A stretch of DNA of 27,374 nt. It comes from Clostridiales bacterium (GTDB lineage Bacteria; Bacillota; Clostridia; Oscillospirales; Oscillospiraceae). The position numbers and the translations under genes were made by a program. Location of the stretch: assembly GCA_021200895.1 (NCBI GenBank), contig JAJQFX010000018.1:1-27374 (forward strand). The letters run 5' to 3'. Each line of letters opens with the position of its first letter. Within the stretch, counting starts at the first letter, position 1. Below the pieces are notes generated by a model. The model had not been told where the DNA came from. It worked only from the letters and a program-made list of their open reading frames with translations, and did no database searches. Positions 23,908 through 27,374 of the stretch are shown here, in pieces.

Positions 23908-25134
23908 TCAGGCGAGGGTAACGCGGTGGAAAATCTTCTTCCCCTTGCGGATGACCAGGCCGTCGCCGGAGAGCTGGCTCTCATCATAGGTCGCGTCCAA
24001 GGCGGAGCCCTTCTCCCCATTGACGGTGACGCCGCCCTGCTTCACCAGCCGCTTGGCCTCGCCGTTGGAGGCGGCCATACCGGCGGCCACCAGCAGCTTC
24101 AGCACGCTGATTTTCCCGTCCGTCAAATCCTCAGCGGAAAGGGTGGTGGAGGGCATATCAGCGTTGCCTCCGCCGGAGAAGATGGCGCGGGCGGCGGACT
24201 GAGCCTTCTCGGCCTCCTCGTCGCCATGCACCAGCTTAGTCAGCTCGTAGGCCAGAATCTCCTTGGCCTGGTTCAGCTGGCTGTCCTTCCAGGTCTCCAT
24301 CTCGGCGATTTGCTCCAGGGGCACGTCGGTCAGCATTTTCAGGCACTTGATAACGTCCGCATCGTCCACGTTGCGCCAGTACTGGTAGAACTCATAGGGG
24401 GAGGTCTTGTTGGGGTCCAGCCACACCGCGCCGGACACCGTCTTGCCCATCTTCTTACCCTCGCTGTTCAGGAGCAGGGTGATGGTCATGGCCTCGGCAT
24501 CCTCCTTGCCCAGCTTGCGGCGAATCAGCTCACGGCCACCCAGCATATTGGACCACTGGTCGTCCCCGCCGAACTGGAACTTGCAGCCGTACTCCTGGTA
24601 CAAGTGATAGAAGTCGTAGGACTGCATAATCATATAGTTGAACTCCAGGAAGCTGAGCCCCCGCTCCATGCGCTGCTTATAGCACTCCGCCCGGAGCATA
24701 TTGTTCACGGAGAAGCAGGCTCCCACCTCCCGCAACAGGTCCACATAGTTCAGCTTCAGCAGCCAGTCGGCGTTGTTCAGCATCAGCGCCTTGCCGTCGG
24801 AGAAATCGATGAAGCGGCTCATCTGCGCTTTGAAGCAGTCGGCGTTGTGCTGAATCATCTCCGGCGTCATCATCTTCCGCATATCGTTCCTGCCGGAGGG
24901 GTCGCCGACCATAGCGGTGCCGCCGCCCAGCAGGGCGATGGGGCGGTTGCCGTGCTGCTGCATCCGGCGCATCAGGCACAGGGCCATGAAGTGGCCGACG
25001 TGCAGGGAGTCCGCCGTGGGGTCAAAGCCGATATAGAAGGTGGCTTTTCCGCTGTTGATCATTTCCTTGACCTTTTCCTCGTCGGTCACCTGGGCAATCA
25101 GGCCTCGGGCAACCAGCTCATCATACAGTGTCAT
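23908..25134 (-). CDS. tyrS: Tyrosyl-tRNA synthetase
   Basis: TyrS charges tRNA-Tyr. The 408-residue protein has the class I fold: FYIGFDPTADSLHVGHFMAL with HVGH at 45-48 (HIGH motif), GGGTAMVGDPSG, FQFGGDDQWSNM at 187-197, and the KMSKS-type loop KKMGKTVSGAVWLD (KMGKT at 228-232). The C-terminal S4 domain is present (LVAAGMAASNGEAKRLVKQG, ending GLVIRKGKKIFHRV). ATG 25134 lies about 10 bases after AAAAGGAGA. Expression is controlled by the tyrosine T-box leader immediately upstream; its own promoter and terminator make it a single-gene unit. Confidence 0.98.
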   Translation of the reverse strand: MTLYDELVARGLIAQVTDEEKVKEMINSGKATFYIGFDPTADSLHVGHFMALCLMRRMQQHGNRPIALLGGGTAMVGDPSGRNDMRKMMTPEMIQHNADCFKAQMSRFIDFSDGKALMLNNADWLLKLNYVDLLREVGACFSVNNMLRAECYKQRMERGLSFLEFNYMIMQSYDFYHLYQEYGCKFQFGGDDQWSNMLGGRELIRRKLGKEDAEAMTITLLLNSEGKKMGKTVSGAVWLDPNKTSPYEFYQYWRNVDDADVIKCLKMLTDVPLEQIAEMETWKDSQLNQAKEILAYELTKLVHGDEEAEKAQSAARAIFSGGGNADMPSTTLSAEDLTDGKISVLKLLVAAGMAASNGEAKRLVKQGGVTVNGEKGSALDATYDESQLSGDGLVIRKGKKIFHRVTLA

Positions 25135-25186
25135 AGTTCATCTCTCCTTTTCCAAATTGAATTGAATCGCCTGCCGGACGGGGCGC

Positions 25187-25223
25187 AAAAAAAGCCCTCC
25201 GCCCGCGCAAGCGGACAGAGGGC
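25187..25223 (-). terminator. T-box-controlled terminator before tyrS
   Basis: The stem formed by 25223-25211 and 25206-25194 (GCCCTCTGTCCGC against CGGGCGGAGGGC, one side mismatch) is followed by TTTTTTT at 25193-25187. It lies about 50 bases before the tyrS start and directly after the T-box. Confidence 0.92.
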
Positions 25224-25475
25224 ATATCAAACCTGATACGCGGTACCACCTCTGATGCGTCAGCCCCTCACGGGGCGAACCTCAGGGAGTCGCAGGACTC
25301 CGGCGCAATAACGGGCGCAGCCCGACCGCATCTACTGAGCGCGGAGCATCCACGCCGTTGGGGCGGCAGCTCAGGGGTGTATTCACACAGCGCCGCCCGC
25401 CTCCTTACACCCACCGGAGGCTCTCTGCGCAGAAGCGGCCATGCTACTCTTCCCCGTCAAAGCCAGTTTTACTAT
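25187..25475 (-). promoter_or_regulatory. Tyrosine T-box riboswitch leader of tyrS
   Basis: The roughly 290-base leader holds a T-box sequence AGAGGTGGTACCGCG (25253-25239), whose TGGT is complementary to the ACCA end of tRNA-Tyr. Upstream, the specifier loop reads GAATACAC-type sequence with UAC (Tyr) at 25381-25379, near the base of a GC-rich stem I (about 25340-25440). A terminator with seven T residues follows the T-box and overlaps the antiterminator region. Uncharged tRNA-Tyr should bind specifier and T-box and allow readthrough into tyrS. The specifier assignment is from reading the loop context, not from folding. Confidence 0.93.
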
Positions 25476-25486
25476 GACTAGATGGT

Positions 25487-25515
25487 ATTGTACAACAGTG
25501 GCGCGGTTTTGTCAA
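25487..25515 (-). promoter_or_regulatory. Promoter of the T-box-tyrS unit
   Basis: TTGACA (25515-25510) and TACAAT (25492-25487) on the minus strand are 17 bases apart. It lies 82 bases beyond the stop of the repeat-protein gene, which is transcribed in the same direction; I see no clear terminator in between, so some readthrough is possible. Confidence 0.9.
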
Positions 25516-25596
25516 GCCCTTTTCTCGCAGGTTTCCGCTGTTGATGTGCCTGGGGCAGCGGGGACGTAAGGGCGAGAGTGTGGGGCGTTCGGTGGT

Positions 25597-27374
25597 TCAC
25601 CTACTGGTAAGATAGTCCCGCGCCATAGTATAAAAACGGGCAATCTCCTCAGAGTTTGGGTGTTGCTTCACCAACTTACCCAGCTTGGCAACGGTGTCCT
25701 TGGCCTTGGCCAGAGGCTGGACAAGAGAGAGATTGAATAGGCCCTTGGCATATCTGAGGCCGATTTCATCGGAATCAGAATGCGTCTCAGACAGTTTCTT
25801 CAATGTATCGACAGTTTGTGCCGCCTCCTCTGGGGATTGTTTGGCGGTGAGGTTGACCAGGCCCTTCGTATATTCAAGAGTGATTTCGCCAGATTTGGGG
25901 TGTTGCCCTACCAACGCTTTTAGCCTGTCGATAGTCTCTACCGCCGCCTTCGGGCGTTGGACGCAGGAAAGGTTGAACAGGCCCTTGGCATATTCTAGGG
26001 TGATTTCGTCGAAACCGGGATGTTGCCGCGCCAGCGTTTCCAATTTGTCAACAGTCAGAGTTGCCTCCTCAGGGGATTGCTTGGCGGAAAGATTGACCAG
26101 TCCCTGGGCATATCTGAGGGTGATTTCATCGGAACCGGAATGTTTCTCAGACAGTTCCTTCAATGTATCGACAGTTTTTGCTGCCTCCTTCGGGGACTGT
26201 TTTGCGGAAAGGTTGAACAGGCCCTTGGCATATGCAAGGGCAATTTCACCGGAATTGGGATGCTTCCCAACCTGTTTCTTCAATTTATCGACAATTCGTA
26301 CTGCATCCCTCAGGGATTGCTTGTTGGAAAGGTTGAACAGGCTCTTGGCATACTCTAGGGCAATTTCATCGGAACCGGGATACTTCTCAGCCAGTTCCCC
26401 CAATTTCTCGACAGTTCGTACCGCCACCTTCGGGGATTGTTTGTTGGAAAGGTTGAACAAACCTGTGGCATATTCTAGGACGATTTCATCGAAATCGGAA
26501 TGTTGCCGCGCCAGCGTTTCCAGCCTGCCAACAGTCAGCGCCGCATCCTCCATGGATTGCTTGCTGGTAAGATTAACTAAGCCATCGGCATATCTGAGCC
26601 TGAGGGTAATTTCATCGGAACCGGGATGCTGGCTCGCCAATGCTTCCAACTTGCTAACGGTCTGCGCCGCCTCCTTCGGGGATTGGAAGCAGGCAAGATT
26701 CACCAGCAGCATTGCAAAAGGTAATACAGTGGAGGTGTCCTCCGGCTTTGGCTGTAGCGCCGCAAGGCCGTCCCGGAACAGCGCCTGAAAGCGTTTCTCC
26801 TTGCAGTAGTTCTGAATGCAGCGGTTGAGGAAAGACCAGAAGTTTACAGTCTTTTCCCAGAACAGCTGCACCAGCGCCGGAAAGTCGTCGTTATAGAGCT
26901 TATCGCTCAAATAGTCCAGCACATAGAACTCACCAATCAGGTCTGGCTCCAGCGGGGATAACCATTCCCGGAAGGTCGGCTCCTCATTCACGGCGCAGAC
27001 CAGCGGCTTCAACACCTGCGCGGAGGCCCGCAGCGTCCGGGAGGGCTCCTCCAGGGGGCCGGGCAACTCGGTCAGGTTCCAGCCGCCCACCGCCGTGGCG
27101 TACACCAGCATCTCCTCCAGGGCTTTGAACAGCTGCTTATCGCCATTGCAGACAGTCTTCAGCCAGTGCTCCCGATAGCGGTCAATAATGTTCTCCAGCA
27201 GTTCATCCATGTCCCAATGGGTGTATTCCCTGCCGTCCAGCACGGCGTCCGCAAGGAACAGCGTGACCAGGGGGCGGGGGGCGGAGTCGCGGGGGGCCGA
27301 GTTGCCGCGGTCGATTTCGTGGGCCGTTTCCAGCACGCCCGCCAGCCTGTCCTCCGTAAGTGCCTCTGGGTTGC
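25597..27374 (-). CDS. STAND-NTPase-like protein C-terminal part with nine 40-residue helical repeats (5' end outside window)
   Basis: The frame is open to the right edge, so the true N-terminus is missing; GTG 27336 is the first possible start inside but is probably internal. The first 200 residues read RPLVTLFLADAVLDGREY, THWDMDELLENIIDRYREHW, MLVYATAVGGWNL and LEPDLIGEFYVLDYLS, a pattern I associate with the helical lobe after the NTPase core of STAND/NACHT-like proteins. Residues 211-579 are nine tandem units of 40 residues with consensus LFNLSxKQSPxEA...TVDxLxxLxxxHPxSDEIxLxYAKG, a TPR-like two-helix repeat. No P-loop is in the window; if present it lies upstream. Such architectures occur in antiphage and signalling NTPases, but this is inference. 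The GC content looks lower than in core genes. It ends 82 bases before the tyrS promoter. Confidence 0.75.
   Translation of the reverse strand, partial: NPEALTEDRLAGVLETAHEIDRGNSAPRDSAPRPLVTLFLADAVLDGREYTHWDMDELLENIIDRYREHWLKTVCNGDKQLFKALEEMLVYATAVGGWNLTELPGPLEEPSRTLRASAQVLKPLVCAVNEEPTFREWLSPLEPDLIGEFYVLDYLSDKLYNDDFPALVQLFWEKTVNFWSFLNRCIQNYCKEKRFQALFRDGLAALQPKPEDTSTVLPFAMLLVNLACFQSPKEAAQTVSKLEALASQHPGSDEITLRLRYADGLVNLTSKQSMEDAALTVGRLETLARQHSDFDEIVLEYATGLFNLSNKQSPKVAVRTVEKLGELAEKYPGSDEIALEYAKSLFNLSNKQSLRDAVRIVDKLKKQVGKHPNSGEIALAYAKGLFNLSAKQSPKEAAKTVDTLKELSEKHSGSDEITLRYAQGLVNLSAKQSPEEATLTVDKLETLARQHPGFDEITLEYAKGLFNLSCVQRPKAAVETIDRLKALVGQHPKSGEITLEYTKGLVNLTAKQSPEEAAQTVDTLKKLSETHSDSDEIGLRYAKGLFNLSLVQPLAKAKDTVAKLGKLVKQHPNSEEIARFYTMARDYLTSR
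25600..26706 (-). repeat. Nine tandem 120-bp coding repeats
   Basis: The GGCATAT-type core of the unit recurs every 120 bases (near 25747, 25867, 25987, 26107, 26227, 26347, 26467, 26587), with flanking bases alike enough to see at DNA level. The 5'-most unit has six extra bases (LRLRYADG instead of LRYADG). Units 2, 4 and 5 resemble units 6, 7 and 8 in order, pointing to duplication of a multi-unit block. Confidence 0.9.

Noticed and set aside
23926..25236. 436-codon plus-strand open frame opposite tyrS
   Set aside because: It mirrors tyrS codons in a GC-rich gene and has no ribosome site or family resemblance; tyrS itself is unambiguous.
25520..25596. Terminator after the repeat-protein gene
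   Set aside because: Only a weak CCGCTG/CAGCGG pairing without a T-run is visible.
25600..26706. CRISPR-like array suggested by regular spacing
   Set aside because: The 120-bp period is in frame, codes for a helical repeat and has no constant-repeat/unique-spacer pattern.
25685..26788. 367-codon plus-strand open frame with repetitive protein
   Set aside because: It is the antisense of the 120-bp repeats; periodic codons keep the opposite frame open. The minus-strand product is amphipathic helical repeat sequence, the plus-strand one is not protein-like.

Overview
The window looks like a chromosomal segment of a GC-rich Bacillota of the class Clostridia, most like the Oscillospirales (Oscillibacter/Flavonifractor/Lawsonibacter type). 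This is inferred from three things: a core gene order shared with Bacillus and Clostridia (ylxM-ffh-rpsP-khpA-rimM-trmD; nusB-xseA-xseB-ispA-dxs-tlyA-nadK-argR-recN), strong GGAGG-type ribosome sites, and a T-box leader in front of tyrS. No 16S or other taxonomic marker is present, so the assignment is not firm. I see no tRNA, rRNA, CRISPR array, insertion sequence or prophage.

Layout. 1-2169 (minus): the 5' part of a very large NdvB-like cyclic beta-glucan synthase gene. It runs off the left edge and is broken twice, by an in-frame TAG at 1957-1959 and by a one-base shift in a six-base homopolymer at 689-694. 2319-6197 (plus): a perfect sigma-70-type promoter, then ylxM, ffh, rpsP, khpA, rimM and trmD, the SRP/ribosome/tRNA-modification operon, with a hairpin terminator between khpA and rimM and another after trmD. 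6211-7828 (plus): a monocistronic nhaC-type Na+/H+ antiporter with its own promoter and a terminator shared with the converging gene. 7843-11722 (minus): promoter, thymidylate-kinase-like gene, DJ-1/PfpI gene, mltG, trhP. 11751-23009 (minus): a long operon starting at a strong promoter (TTGATA-17-TATAAT) and running nusB, TsaD-like M22 gene, xseA, xseB, ispA, divergent-PAP2 gene (interrupted by TAG), dxs, tlyA, nadK, argR, recN, acyltransferase. 23154-23826 (minus): a nitroreductase with its own promoter. 23854-25515 (minus): tyrS with a complete tyrosine T-box leader, promoter and terminator. 25597-27374 (minus): the C-terminal part of a large protein with nine tandem 40-residue helical repeats behind a region resembling the helical lobe of STAND NTPases. 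It continues past the right edge.

How the genes work together. The plus-strand block serves protein targeting, the small ribosomal subunit and tRNA m1G37 methylation. The long minus operon couples isoprenoid precursor and prenyl diphosphate synthesis (dxs, ispA, possibly the PAP2-like protein) with DNA repair (xseA, xseB, recN), transcription antitermination (nusB), NADP synthesis (nadK), rRNA methylation (tlyA) and arginine control (argR). mltG-trhP is a conserved Firmicute pair (cell-wall glycan cleavage and tRNA wobble-uridine hydroxylation).

The least ordinary parts are the repeat protein at the right edge, which may belong to an NLR/STAND-type conflict system, and the two otherwise intact conserved genes interrupted by amber codons. 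All assignments are from reading the sequence and family knowledge; no database search was run.
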